Shown here piece after piece: positions 45,816 through 55,274 of a DNA stretch of 64,000 nt; positions within the stretch are counted from its first letter, which is position 1; each line of letters starts with the position of its first letter. A program made the translations under genes and the position numbers. This DNA is from Phycisphaeraceae bacterium (GTDB lineage Bacteria; Planctomycetota; Phycisphaerae; Phycisphaerales; Phycisphaeraceae). Below the pieces are notes generated by a model. It was given only the letters and a program-made list of their open reading frames with translations. It was not told the origin of the DNA and ran no database searches. The DNA is taken from positions 1 through 64,000 of the forward strand of contig JADZCR010000010.1 of the NCBI GenBank assembly GCA_020851465.1, read 5' to 3'.

Positions 45816-46055
45816 TTACTCGTCCTCGTCTTCCCCGTCGCCGGCATCGAGTTTTTCCTCGTACCACCGGGACTGGATCGTTTCGAGGATTTTTTCGTTC
45901 ACCGGATGCTTAGGCTGGGCTTCAAAGTCGTGGAGAGATTCGACCATCTGCCGCAGCTCGGTGAAGCGCACGGACAGAGGATCGCGGTCCGGATACTTTT
46001 CGAGCAGACGCTCCGCGATCTCATCGACATCGAGCCAGTGGATTTTCTGAGGCAT
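45816..46055 (-). CDS. iscX: IscX (YfhJ) iron-sulfur assembly protein
   Basis: From the ATG at 46055 the product has 79 residues and the IscX pattern: HWLDVDEIAERLLEKYPDRD, SVRFTELRQMVESLHDF and NEKILETIQSRWYEE. An acidic tail rich in Asp and Glu follows. IscX binds iron and the desulfurase IscS and tunes cluster assembly. It normally lies at the end of the isc operon with hscA and fdx. Here it is alone, about 60 bp after dnaN. The longer reading to 46094 has no supporting ribosome-binding site. Confidence 0.88.
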   Translation of the reverse strand: MPQKIHWLDVDEIAERLLEKYPDRDPLSVRFTELRQMVESLHDFEAQPKHPVNEKILETIQSRWYEEKLDAGDGEDEDE

Positions 46056-46113
46056 CGGATCACACGACTCTGAGGCTTTGGTGCGACGAACCATTTTACG
46101 CTGCAGCGGAATA

Positions 46114-47214
46114 CTACTGGATGTTCACCGGCATGATGACATAGAGAAAATCAGGACCGCTGCGAATGACGCCGGGTTTGTTGGGTGCTTTGAACTCAAA
46201 GGTCACCTGCTCCGCGTCCACGACTTTGAGAGCATCGAGAATAAACGTCGGATTAAACCCGATTTCGATCGGGTCGCCCTGGTAATTGGCGAGGCCGACG
46301 TTGACTTCTGCTTCGCCCATCTCTGGAGCGCGACTCGAAAGCGTCAGGCCGTCGGCCTTGAACGAGAGACGCACGCCTTTTGACTCATCGTTGGTCAGCA
46401 GACCGGCACGGCGAGTGGCACTGGCGAGCACGTCGGTGCCGATGGTCGCCTTCTTATCGCCGTCGCGCGGAATGACGTCTTTGTAGGGCGGGAAATTGCC
46501 TTCGACGAGGTTCGACGCCAGCACCGCGTTTTCCGTGGCGAAAAGCACCTGGTTATCCGCGACACGGACCTGAACCGGCTTTTCGGAATCGGTGAAGATG
46601 CGAAGCAGAAGGTTCAATGCTTTGGTCGGCACGATTGCTGAGCGGCTGTCGCCTTTGTTGGCTTTGCAACTGCCCTTGGCCATCGCCATACGCCGACCAT
46701 CAGTGGCGATCACGGCGATCTTGTTCCCTTCGCGTTCGATCAGTACGCCGTTGATGGCGTAACGGCTGTTCTCCCGCGCGGTGGCGAATATCGTCTGGCT
46801 GATGATTTTGTGCATGTCACCGGCGGGAATCTGGAAGTCCGGTTCGCCGGTAAATTCCGGGATCGGCGGAAAATCCGTCGTCCGGTAGCCGTTGAGCGTA
46901 AACCGCGAATCCTGCCCGCGGATCACGGTCGATTCGTCTTTGTTCGTAAGGGTCAACGTCGAATCAACCGACTCGCGGACGATCTGGATCAGCTTGTCGG
47001 CGACGATCAACGCTTCGCCGGCCTCCTGCACTTCAACACGCGGGGTGCTGACACGCACGGAAACTTCCAGATCGGTCGCCGAGACCGTGAGAGTCGAATC
47101 GGCGGCAGTCAGCTTCACGCAGCTAAGCACCGGCTTGGGTGTGCGCGAGACAATGACCCCGCTCACGAGGTTGAGCATTTCCACCAAGGCTCCCCGATCG
47201 CAGATGACTTTCAT
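46114..47214 (-). CDS. dnaN: DNA polymerase III beta sliding clamp
   Basis: The 366-residue protein shows three clamp domains. It opens with MKVICDRGALVEMLNLVSGV and later has NRYRTTD-like NGYRTTDFPPIPEF, RYAINGVLIEREGNKIAVIA, TDGRRMAMAKGSC and a C-terminal YVIMPVNI. The ring holds the replicase on DNA and recruits repair factors through a hydrophobic pocket. In most bacteria dnaN follows dnaA. Here it lies between murB and iscX, and no dnaA is present in the window. Confidence 0.96.
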   Translation of the reverse strand: MKVICDRGALVEMLNLVSGVIVSRTPKPVLSCVKLTAADSTLTVSATDLEVSVRVSTPRVEVQEAGEALIVADKLIQIVRESVDSTLTLTNKDESTVIRGQDSRFTLNGYRTTDFPPIPEFTGEPDFQIPAGDMHKIISQTIFATARENSRYAINGVLIEREGNKIAVIATDGRRMAMAKGSCKANKGDSRSAIVPTKALNLLLRIFTDSEKPVQVRVADNQVLFATENAVLASNLVEGNFPPYKDVIPRDGDKKATIGTDVLASATRRAGLLTNDESKGVRLSFKADGLTLSSRAPEMGEAEVNVGLANYQGDPIEIGFNPTFILDALKVVDAEQVTFEFKAPNKPGVIRSGPDFLYVIMPVNIQ

Positions 47215-47393
47215 GGCCGTTCCCTCGTCTTTGAGAATTGGATGAGGTTAACGGTTCAAAGTATCTCCGGCAAGAAGCGGGCTTGCGATGCGGAGAACCT
47301 GTTGATTTCCGTGAAAACACCGGGGCGAATTCGCTGCTGGACTTCCCGTGATTCGTCTATCCGGCAGTGTGGTCGGTATGGCGGCAGCAGAGG

Positions 47394-48329
47394 TTATGGC
47401 CAGACCACGACTTCGCGTTCGAGTCGGATGCCGTGGACTTCCAGGACGCGCTTCTGGGCGTGTTCCATCACCGCCAGCAGGTCGGCGGCTGTCGCACCGG
47501 GATGGGCGATGACGAAATTGGCGTGTTGAGATGAAATTTCCGCGCCGCCGATGCGAAAACCCTTCAGACCAGCCTGATCGATCAGTTTGCCTGCGGAAAG
47601 TTTTTCGCCGCCTTCGACGGGAGTTGGATTTTTGAATGCGCAGCCGGCGGAGTTGTCCCCCATGGGTTGACTGTTTTTCTTATACAGGAAGATTTCCTTA
47701 AACCGCCGAACGAGTGCGTTCGGATCGTCGGGAATCAGCTCAAACTCGACTTCGATGATGTACCGGGCGGCAATGTTCGACTTGCGATAAGAGAAGATGA
47801 GGTCATCGCGGTCGCGGTGGTAAACATGGCCGGTGGAGTCCATGACTTTGACCCGCCGGATGGTCTTGCCGATGTCGCCGTAGATTCCGCCGGCATTCAT
47901 GCGGACCGCGCCCCCGATCGTGCCTGGAATGCCCGCGAGCACTTCAAGCCCGCCGAGACCTGCCTTGGAAATTTCCGGGATGACTTTGAAAAGATCGCAA
48001 CCCGCGCCGAGCGTCGCGATGTTACCTTCGATTTTCACCTGCTTAAACGCGGGATCGCTGAGCTGGATAACCAGGCCATCCACGCCAGCGTCGCTGACGA
48101 GCAGGTTCGCCCCGCCGCCGAGGACATAGGTCGGCACGCCAGCCTCATTAGCTCGCGCTGCGATTGCGGCGAGCTGCTCTACCGATGACGGCTGCGCCAG
48201 AACCCTGGCCGGCCCGCCTACGCGATACCACGTCCACGGCGCGAGGGGGACATTTCGCTGGAAGGGAATGTTCAGACCTTCGAGAAAAGTTTCGATGCCT
48301 GATTCCTGATTTTCGATTGTCGAAGCCAT
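47394..48329 (-). CDS. murB: UDP-N-acetylenolpyruvoylglucosamine reductase
   Basis: MurB makes UDP-MurNAc using NADPH and FAD, an early step of peptidoglycan synthesis. From the ATG at 48329 the product has 311 residues. Motifs are TWYRVGGPARVLAQPSSVEQ, YVLGGGANLLVSD, AGIPGTIGGAVRMNAGGIYG, DLIFSYRKSNI and GDNSAGCAFKNP with the catalytic Ser-x-Gly-Cys type segment. The last block AEISSQHANFVIAHPGATAA holds the conserved His/Asn pair. It matches the type II MurB form. Together with dapA it supports a peptidoglycan-making planctomycete. Confidence 0.95.
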   Translation of the reverse strand: MASTIENQESGIETFLEGLNIPFQRNVPLAPWTWYRVGGPARVLAQPSSVEQLAAIAARANEAGVPTYVLGGGANLLVSDAGVDGLVIQLSDPAFKQVKIEGNIATLGAGCDLFKVIPEISKAGLGGLEVLAGIPGTIGGAVRMNAGGIYGDIGKTIRRVKVMDSTGHVYHRDRDDLIFSYRKSNIAARYIIEVEFELIPDDPNALVRRFKEIFLYKKNSQPMGDNSAGCAFKNPTPVEGGEKLSAGKLIDQAGLKGFRIGGAEISSQHANFVIAHPGATAADLLAVMEHAQKRVLEVHGIRLEREVVVWP

Positions 48330-48432
48330 CCGTTGATCCCGTCCGCAGGAAGCTGTGTCACACTTAACGTATGACAATCAATCGGCTATGGACTGGCGAT
48401 TGGTCGAAAATCACAAGCCCTTTTGCGTTTTT

Positions 48433-49596
48433 CTATTTGATCCACCCGCCGCCGATGAGTTCATCACCGACGTAACACACCACCGCCTGCCCCGGAGTGA
48501 CGGCGGAAGCCGGCTCATCAAACTCGACGCGGAGCGAGTCCCGCCCGGTCGCGCAAACGGTGCCCGCAAGGGCTGCGCCGTTGTAGCGGACCTTCACCTG
48601 ACAGCGGAGCGGTTCGGACGGCGGATCCATGAGCCAGTTGGTCTGGTCAGCTTCGAGGCTGGTGGTGAGCAGGTCATCCTTACCCCCGACAGTAATGCTG
48701 TTTTGGCCGGCATCACGACTGAGGACATAGAGCGGCAATGAAGCGGTCACGCCCAGACCTCGGCGCTGGCCGACCGTGAAGTGCTGCTGCCCCGGATGCT
48801 CGCCGATCACTCGCCCCTGCCGGTCGAGTACCTTGCCCGGCTGGACCTGCTCAGGGCTGCGTCGGGCGACAAAAGCGGCATAGTCATTGTCGGGTACGAA
48901 GCAGATTTCCTGACTGTCGGGCTTGTTGAAAACCGGCAGCTTGAGTTCTTCCGCCAGAGCACGGACATCTTTTTTTTCCATCCCGCCGATGGGAAGCAGC
49001 ATGTGCGCTAAATCCCCTCGCTTGATGCCGAAAAGCACATAGCTCTGGTCTTTTCGATGATCGATGCCGCGCAGCAAGCGTGAACGGCTGTCACTCTTGC
49101 GGGGTGATGCTGATGATCCGTTATCCGAATGGTCCACCCGCGCGTAATGTCCGCTGGCGATGTAGTCGGCGTCGATGGACCGGGCGTATTCCGCGAGTTT
49201 GCCGAACTTCAACCAGTCGTTGCAGCGAACGCAGGGATTGGGCGTGCGGCCGGCGTTGTACTCGGCCACGAAGTAATCCATGATCCGGTCAAAATCCTTG
49301 CGGAAGTTCAGTACGTAAAACGGCACGTCGAGCACCGCTGCCACCAGTCGCGCATCGGCGGCGTCATCCACCGAGCAGCATCCCTGTTTCGACGGACGGG
49401 AGCGAGGATTCGCACAGGCGGTCGAGGTCACTTGATCCGCGCCGGCTGCGGTCTGTGTGTCTTCATGCTCGCTGCCCAGGCGCATGAAGCAGCCGACGAC
49501 GGAATAGCCCTCGTTCTTGAGGATCGCCGCGGCGACGGAGCTGTCCACCCCGCCGCTCATGGCGACGACGACTTTTTTTCCCTGTCCCGGTTTCAC
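48433..49596 (-). CDS. mnmA: tRNA-specific 2-thiouridylase MnmA
   Basis: MnmA thiolates U34 of tRNA-Lys, Glu and Gln. The 387-residue protein has the PP-loop VAMSGGVDSSVAAA (14-20 for SGGVDSS), GCCSVDDAADARLVAAVLDV, the catalytic cysteine in NPCVRCNDWLKFG, and the second cysteine in SQEICFVPDNDYA. FTVGQRRGLGV and the C-terminal beta barrel follow. The start is a GTG at 49596. Between strand 1 and GCCS lies a variable, Thr/Ala-rich loop typical of planctomycete versions. It is first in a minus-strand series with murB and dnaN. Confidence 0.95.
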   Translation of the reverse strand: MKPGQGKKVVVAMSGGVDSSVAAAILKNEGYSVVGCFMRLGSEHEDTQTAAGADQVTSTACANPRSRPSKQGCCSVDDAADARLVAAVLDVPFYVLNFRKDFDRIMDYFVAEYNAGRTPNPCVRCNDWLKFGKLAEYARSIDADYIASGHYARVDHSDNGSSASPRKSDSRSRLLRGIDHRKDQSYVLFGIKRGDLAHMLLPIGGMEKKDVRALAEELKLPVFNKPDSQEICFVPDNDYAAFVARRSPEQVQPGKVLDRQGRVIGEHPGQQHFTVGQRRGLGVTASLPLYVLSRDAGQNSITVGGKDDLLTTSLEADQTNWLMDPPSEPLRCQVKVRYNGAALAGTVCATGRDSLRVEFDEPASAVTPGQAVVCYVGDELIGGGWIK

Positions 49597-49702
49597 GAGT
49601 GCCTTATTCTACGCCGTCGAGGATTGGCACGAAGCTCTCCGGTGCGTAGGCTTATGCGTCTGGATGGGGATCGATCAAACCTGGAATCGCGGAGCACGCA
49701 TC

Positions 49703-51457
49703 ATGAAAACCAACGGTCGCATCACTCTGTTCACACTCAGCCTGGTCATGCTCGTTCTGGGGATGTCCGCCCGTGCGGACCTGGCGTTGCTGGATCAGGC
49801 ACCGGCGCAGGCTCCGGTCGTCATCTATGTGCCTAACCTCACCCAGTTGAGTCAGAAGCTCTCGACTTTCAACGATGGCGCAGCCCTGAGCATGCCGAAT
49901 CTCGTGGACCTGCTGGGAATGTTCAAGCAGCAGCTCGGCGCGACCAAGGGTCTCAAGGATGACGGCTCGATGATGCTGGTGATGACCGAGATCCTCGCTG
50001 GAGACACGGACGTTCCGCCTGCGATCCTGTTTGTCCCCACGACCAGTTATGCCGACCTGGTGACGGGCATGGGGGGTAAAGCCGAGGAAGCGATCACCAC
50101 CGTCAACATTTCCGGCGCGCGCAAAGGTTTTGCGCGGAAACTCGAAGGCTTCGCCCTCATGTCGTCTGATCGCTCTCTGCTGGAAAATTATCAACCCGCG
50201 CGTGCCGGCGCGAAGATTCAGGCGTCCGCGGGCAAGCTCGGTGCGCAATACCTGGCGACCAGCGATGCTGTGGCGTACATCAACATCGAGACGATCGCCC
50301 CGCTGCTCAAGGAAAAGATCAAGGCGACCGCAGCAGAGGCAGCCCAGCACAGCAGCACGGGGCATGCGGCAGATCTGCCCTCCACGCTCACCACCAATTT
50401 CGCCAACACGCTCATCGACGATTCCAGCGGCATGGTGATCGGGTTCGACCTCAACGACACCGGCCTGGGCATCACCAGTTCGCTTCAGTTCAAACAGGGT
50501 TCGTATCTGGCGGGGCTGTTTACCACCGGTAACGACGCGGGCACGACGCTCAACAAACTGCCGGCGCTGCCTTATATGTTCGCCTCTGCTTTCAATGCCG
50601 ACGGCATCAATCTCAAGAAAATCGTCGAGGACGCCGTCGCCAAGCTCCCTGCCCAGCAAGCCAACGGGATGGCGGACATCATGAAGCATTCGATCGCCAT
50701 GATCGCTGACGCGCAAGCCTGCGCACAGGTGTATTACGTGCCGGCCGCCGGCAGCGGTATCGCGGAAGGAAACTATTTCAACGGCGTCTCCGTCGTCCAG
50801 ACCAAAGACCCGGCAGCCTATGTCAAAACCTACCGCGACTATCTCAACACGCTCGCCAACCTTCCCGCTGCCGGCGGCGGAGGTGATCTGGTCTCCGTCC
50901 GGTCCAACTACACCGAGGGCGCACTCCAGCTCGAAAACGTCAAAGCTGACGAATATCACATCGAGTACGAGCTTTCACCCGAAGCCATGAGCCAGATGGG
51001 AATGATGGCTCCGATGATTGCCGGCCTCGGCGGTACGCAGCAGAGCGGATACCTGGTCAACACCGGCAAAGAAGTCCTCATCACCTCCGTGCGCAACGAT
51101 CAACTCCTGCGCAAAGCGGTGGCGTCCGTCAGAGATGACAAGGGGATGGGCCTCGATACGTCGCTGAGCCGTATCCGCAGCAACCTCACGCCCAAACCTT
51201 CCGCTGAGGCGTACATCAACATCGCGGGGATCATGAACGCGATCAACGGCGCGCAGGCTGAGCTGGGTGCTGAGGCCACCAAGATTCCCGCTGACGTGCT
51301 GCCGATCGGCGCTTCGCTGAGCGTGCGGGAGAGCGGCATCGCGGGACGGTTTTTTATCCCGACCGCCACCACGAAATTCCTGATGCAGAAGGTGGTGCCG
51401 ATGGCGTCGATTCTCATGGGCGGGTCGGGTGCGCTGCCGCCGTCCGACGCCTACTGA
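49703..51457 (+). CDS. Secreted protein of unknown function, 584 residues
   Basis: The ATG at 49703 has GGAG eight bases upstream and precedes a signal peptide (TNGRITLFTLSLVMLVLGMS, cleavage after ARA). The mature protein opens LALLDQAPAQAPVVIYVPNL. This phrase and the later layout resemble the DUF3352-type proteins that monitor many gene products in planctomycetes, but I cannot name the family with certainty. A second half with QQSGYLVNTGKEVLITSVRN resembles a repeat of the first. It probably acts outside the cytoplasmic membrane. Divergent from mnmA and convergent with the glycoside hydrolase gene. Confidence 0.75.
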   Translation: MKTNGRITLFTLSLVMLVLGMSARADLALLDQAPAQAPVVIYVPNLTQLSQKLSTFNDGAALSMPNLVDLLGMFKQQLGATKGLKDDGSMMLVMTEILAGDTDVPPAILFVPTTSYADLVTGMGGKAEEAITTVNISGARKGFARKLEGFALMSSDRSLLENYQPARAGAKIQASAGKLGAQYLATSDAVAYINIETIAPLLKEKIKATAAEAAQHSSTGHAADLPSTLTTNFANTLIDDSSGMVIGFDLNDTGLGITSSLQFKQGSYLAGLFTTGNDAGTTLNKLPALPYMFASAFNADGINLKKIVEDAVAKLPAQQANGMADIMKHSIAMIADAQACAQVYYVPAAGSGIAEGNYFNGVSVVQTKDPAAYVKTYRDYLNTLANLPAAGGGGDLVSVRSNYTEGALQLENVKADEYHIEYELSPEAMSQMGMMAPMIAGLGGTQQSGYLVNTGKEVLITSVRNDQLLRKAVASVRDDKGMGLDTSLSRIRSNLTPKPSAEAYINIAGIMNAINGAQAELGAEATKIPADVLPIGASLSVRESGIAGRFFIPTATTKFLMQKVVPMASILMGGSGALPPSDAY

Positions 51458-51468
51458 TTACCGGTCGC

Positions 51469-52608
51469 TCAAGGTGTGTGCGGCACGGCGGGAGCCTGCG
51501 CCAGACGGGTTTGGAGCCATCGTTTCACCAGATCGTAAGCGGGCTTGCCCCGGATGCCGTAACCCGTATCCGTCGGCCCTCCGCTCATATAGACATCCCA
51601 CTTGTAAAAGCAGACGCCGGTGAACCGCTGCGGGTTGGGCGAGGTTCGCAGCAGGTCATCCCATGCAGCGAGAAATGCCTGATAGCCGCGTGCCTGCACC
51701 GCTGCGTCGGATTTTTCCGAGTCGGACGCGACGTAGTTCCAGGGATCCTTCAAGCCCCAGGGCAGACTCGGATAACCGATCTCCGTGAAAAATACCGGCT
51801 TGCCCTGCGCCTCGGCGAAGGCGAGAACTTCCTTGCGCACGCCTTCCCATCGCAGTGCCAGCGATTGATCGCTCGGCGGGTTCTCCTTTGCACCGCGGGT
51901 CATGTCCCAGTAGCAACTGATCCCGATCATGTCGAGATGCTTCCAGAAAGTCGGCTTCTGGTAGTGGTCCCAGTTGGTCGAGTAACTCAACCTGCCCTTG
52001 AAGCGATGACGCGCCTGGGCGATCAGCGTTTCCCAGCGGTCGAGCTGCTTTTCCGTGCTCAGCAGTTCCGAGCCGACGCTGAAAACCGAGACATCTGACT
52101 CATTGGCGATGTCGAGAAAGTAGTCGATGTTTTTTTGATAGGCCGCCCACCAGCGATCCCAATGCTCCGGCTGGATTTTGCCGCGCCACTCGTTGCCGCG
52201 AGGATTCTCAAAAAGAACCATCGGCATCAAAACCGTGGTGAGTCCTTTCGCTCTCGCGTACTTGAGAACCTTAACGATGTCCTTCCGCGCTGGACTCTTG
52301 CCCGGCCCCACCACGATACGCATGGATTCCGAGGCGCCGTTGGCCTGGAACATCGGCGTGAGCAACTCGACGGTGTTGAACCCCAACGCTGAAATCTCAT
52401 CGACCGCCTGGAGATAGGCATCGATGTTGTCGGTGTGATGGAGATTCAGCGCAAACCCCAGCATCAGTTGCGCCGGGGGCGAGGTCGCAGCGGACGGTTG
52501 AGTCGTCGGGGTCGATTCCCCCTGCGCCGCCCGTGGCGCCAGGGCCACACCGACAAGCGCCAGTACGTAGATTCCCAATGCCGCAAGGATGGCAAGTCGG
52601 ACTTTCAT
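51469..52608 (-). CDS. GH113-like glycoside hydrolase, membrane-anchored or secreted
   Basis: The 379-residue protein has an N-terminal hydrophobic segment (LAILAALGIYVLALVGVAL) and a Thr/Pro linker before a TIM barrel. The barrel shows the family order of GH113-like enzymes: GFALNLHHTDNID, ALGFNTVELLTP and LTTVLMPMVLF. The acid/base glutamate is E181 in FSVGSELLSTE and the nucleophile E276 in VFFTEIGYPSLPWG. GH113 enzymes cut beta-mannans, although related planctomycete proteins may act on other glycans. It lies 91 bp after the DUF4838 gene on the same strand, so the two are probably co-expressed. Confidence 0.85.
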   Translation of the reverse strand: MKVRLAILAALGIYVLALVGVALAPRAAQGESTPTTQPSAATSPPAQLMLGFALNLHHTDNIDAYLQAVDEISALGFNTVELLTPMFQANGASESMRIVVGPGKSPARKDIVKVLKYARAKGLTTVLMPMVLFENPRGNEWRGKIQPEHWDRWWAAYQKNIDYFLDIANESDVSVFSVGSELLSTEKQLDRWETLIAQARHRFKGRLSYSTNWDHYQKPTFWKHLDMIGISCYWDMTRGAKENPPSDQSLALRWEGVRKEVLAFAEAQGKPVFFTEIGYPSLPWGLKDPWNYVASDSEKSDAAVQARGYQAFLAAWDDLLRTSPNPQRFTGVCFYKWDVYMSGGPTDTGYGIRGKPAYDLVKRWLQTRLAQAPAVPHTP

Positions 52609-52699
52609 TGACGATCAATGATAACGGCACGGAAGGGACGGCAGCTCAACCCTACCCCTTACGCATTCAAGAGAGCAGTCGGATGAGTGCTTTTGCCTA

Positions 52700-55156
52700 T
52701 CAAGGCGAGGATGATTTTTCGTCCGAGTTTACTTTGGGTGAATAGAGGAACAACGGCCCTTGAAAACCTTCCGAAACCTGGACGCGGCTGAGCGTCGTGC
52801 TCACGCGCACGCCGATCACGTTTTTGCCCGCTTTGATCCGTGGTGTGGCGTCGAATTTCATCTCCGCCGGCCGGATGTAGGCTTCCTGATACGGCCGGTG
52901 ACCGACAAACTCACCGTTGACCCACACCCACGCCTCGGATGCGACGATCGGCGCATAGACGCTGATCGGCTTACCGATCTTGTCCTTGGGTACGTCAAGC
53001 TCGAAGATGTACCAGATATAGCCGACATACGGCGCACCGCGGTGATCCAGCCACGCGGGGTCCTGAAGATAGAACGGCGTCGCAGTATCGACGAGCTTCC
53101 ACCCGGAACGGTCGTAGCCCGGCTCGTGCCATCGACCGTAACGCCCCACGTCCAGATCGTCGATCGCAAACCGCGCTTTTCGCGGGGCCTTGGCGACCAG
53201 TTCCCCGGTTTTGCCGGTGAGCATGTCACGCACCTTCTCGTAATGAGCCTTGCGCTGGGTGAGGTTCCAGTAATACGAACCGGAGAAGTATTTGCGACGC
53301 GGATCAGTCGATTCAGGGATCGAGAAATAGGGGCTGATGTGGTTCAGCGCGGTGCGCTCGGCGAACATCAGGTCCGCCTGTCGGATCGCTTCGTCGTAAT
53401 CGCCGACGAACTCCGCTCGATTCATTTTCATGTAGCCCTTGAGGTGATTGAGGATGTGCCGATCAACACGCACCCGTGTCGCAAAGGGTTCCTCTTTGGC
53501 TGCGGCTTCCGACGCCTGCTGCTGCTTTTCCAGCTCCGCGAGCAGTTGATCGGTGTAAACGTAAGGCAGGATGCGATCCTCATGCCCCAGCAGCGGTGTG
53601 CTTTCGAGTGCTTCCTCGATCGCGTCCCAGTACGCCTGCGATGACTTGGCCGCCGGGCCGTACCACTTCTCAAAGTAGTCGGTCAGGTACGCCTTCGCGT
53701 CGGTGTCCGCATCCCAATACATGCGGGCGCGAAGGTAAAACGACGTGATGCCATGCGCCATCCAGGGGAATGTCTGCTCATCCTCGAAGCCGATAATCCC
53801 CCACTTCTTCATCAGCGGCGTGTTCCGCGCGATCTTCCGCGTCAGCGGCATCGGCGTCAGGCCGGTCACCAGCATCGGGAAGTTGTAGTTGTAAACAAAC
53901 GTCCGCGAACAGATCTTGCCCCAACGCTCAAGCATCTGGCCCTGAACCTGCTGCTGCCAGCTTTTCGGATCGTCATACGAGTGCAGCAGGTCCGCCCAGA
54001 TCGCCGCAAACATCACACCGACATTCGGGTGCAGCTTTACCCCTTCCGGCGGCATCGTGCGGTTGGTGTAGCCGTTCGTCGTAATGATGAAATCGGGATA
54101 GGCCTTGGTCACCTCTTCCGTCACCTTGTTGATGAAGCGGAACCACTCCTCGCTGACGGAAAGCTCTGTCACCACGCCCTCGCGGCCTACCAGATCGGTG
54201 AACCCCAGGTTCTGCTTCAACGCTTCCGGCGACAGATCCATCGGGATGCCGTCATCGGGCGCAAAGCCCAGCGAGTGAAAGGACGGATTCTTCTCACGCC
54301 TCTTTTTGATGTCCTCGATGACTTTGCCCGCGACGTACTTGGGAGCATCGGGGCTGGTCAGGCTGATCATGTGCTCATCGAGTGTGCCGTCGAGCCGCTT
54401 GGCGAACAGCTCCGGGTGGGTCTTCATCATTTCCTTGGGCGGCATATAGTTCCGCAGATAGGAGTCGCCGGGAATGGCGATGAAGGCGTTCTGGTCAATC
54501 GTCGCCTTGTTGCGAAGACGGAAGAGCGCATCATCAGCGGCAAGCTCCGGCGCGAGGTTGCCGTTCCAGTTCCGCACCAGAAAGTCAGGGGTCTGTCGAA
54601 CCTTGGCCTTTTTGAACTCAACGGTCGTCATCTTCGGCACCACCTCGCCGAACTCACTGGGCATGACCCACCGCACTCCCAGCCGGTTCAGCGCATCGGC
54701 GACCGCGTAGTACGTGCCCATGTACGGGCCGGCATCATTCCCCGCCAGCACGAGCGTGTCACCTTCCGCGTGGATAATGAATCCCTCTTCCTTTCGATCT
54801 GTCGTCAGCCCCGACGGAATGTCGAGCTTCATCGGCTCAACCAGCTTCGATGCGCCGATGTACACAGCCGCGCCGTCCTTGGGTGCCGGCTGTTCGTCGC
54901 TGACGATGGGAAGTTTCGCGCCGCTGATTTTTTCGATGTACCGCTGGAAGTCTTCCGCCGCCAGTTTGATCTTCTCCGCGGCGGTTTTGGCGGAAGTGCC
55001 GACCGCCGGCTCCCAGGCCTGCGCATCAAGCGCCTCGCGGTTGATGATGATGGTGGCGACCGGCTTGCCGTCTTTGACGAGTGTGACCGCCCAGGCAGGC
55101 ATGGTCATGAACAGCAGTGCCGTCAACGCGGTCCAGATGAGACGATTGGTTGGCAT
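52700..55156 (-). CDS. Secreted DUF4838 protein, glycoside-hydrolase-like
   Basis: The 818-residue protein has a signal peptide (about 1-23, AWA cleavage). An alpha-glucuronidase-N-like domain follows (IKLAAEDFQRYIEKISGAKL, AVYIGASKL, LVLAGNDAGPYMGTYYAVAD), then the DUF4838 barrel (SLGFAPDDGIPMDLS, KAYPDFIITTNGYTNRTMPP, NVGVMFAAIWADLLHSYDD). A C-terminal galactose-binding-like module comes last (SVYAPIVASEAWVWVNGEFV with VNGEFVGHRPY). Similar proteins occur in polysaccharide-use loci, but activity is not established. It is followed by the GH113-like gene and is divergent from purD. Confidence 0.85.
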   Translation of the reverse strand: MPTNRLIWTALTALLFMTMPAWAVTLVKDGKPVATIIINREALDAQAWEPAVGTSAKTAAEKIKLAAEDFQRYIEKISGAKLPIVSDEQPAPKDGAAVYIGASKLVEPMKLDIPSGLTTDRKEEGFIIHAEGDTLVLAGNDAGPYMGTYYAVADALNRLGVRWVMPSEFGEVVPKMTTVEFKKAKVRQTPDFLVRNWNGNLAPELAADDALFRLRNKATIDQNAFIAIPGDSYLRNYMPPKEMMKTHPELFAKRLDGTLDEHMISLTSPDAPKYVAGKVIEDIKKRREKNPSFHSLGFAPDDGIPMDLSPEALKQNLGFTDLVGREGVVTELSVSEEWFRFINKVTEEVTKAYPDFIITTNGYTNRTMPPEGVKLHPNVGVMFAAIWADLLHSYDDPKSWQQQVQGQMLERWGKICSRTFVYNYNFPMLVTGLTPMPLTRKIARNTPLMKKWGIIGFEDEQTFPWMAHGITSFYLRARMYWDADTDAKAYLTDYFEKWYGPAAKSSQAYWDAIEEALESTPLLGHEDRILPYVYTDQLLAELEKQQQASEAAAKEEPFATRVRVDRHILNHLKGYMKMNRAEFVGDYDEAIRQADLMFAERTALNHISPYFSIPESTDPRRKYFSGSYYWNLTQRKAHYEKVRDMLTGKTGELVAKAPRKARFAIDDLDVGRYGRWHEPGYDRSGWKLVDTATPFYLQDPAWLDHRGAPYVGYIWYIFELDVPKDKIGKPISVYAPIVASEAWVWVNGEFVGHRPYQEAYIRPAEMKFDATPRIKAGKNVIGVRVSTTLSRVQVSEGFQGPLFLYSPKVNSDEKSSSP

Positions 55157-55274
55157 GGTGGGATCCTTAGCATTTCGGGGTTCATTACCTTACCGCATTT
55201 CACGATCTCCCGTTGGTCGTCATGGCGACTCCGAGCGCGCGACGATCGCGCCGAACGTGTAACATCGCTTGTCT

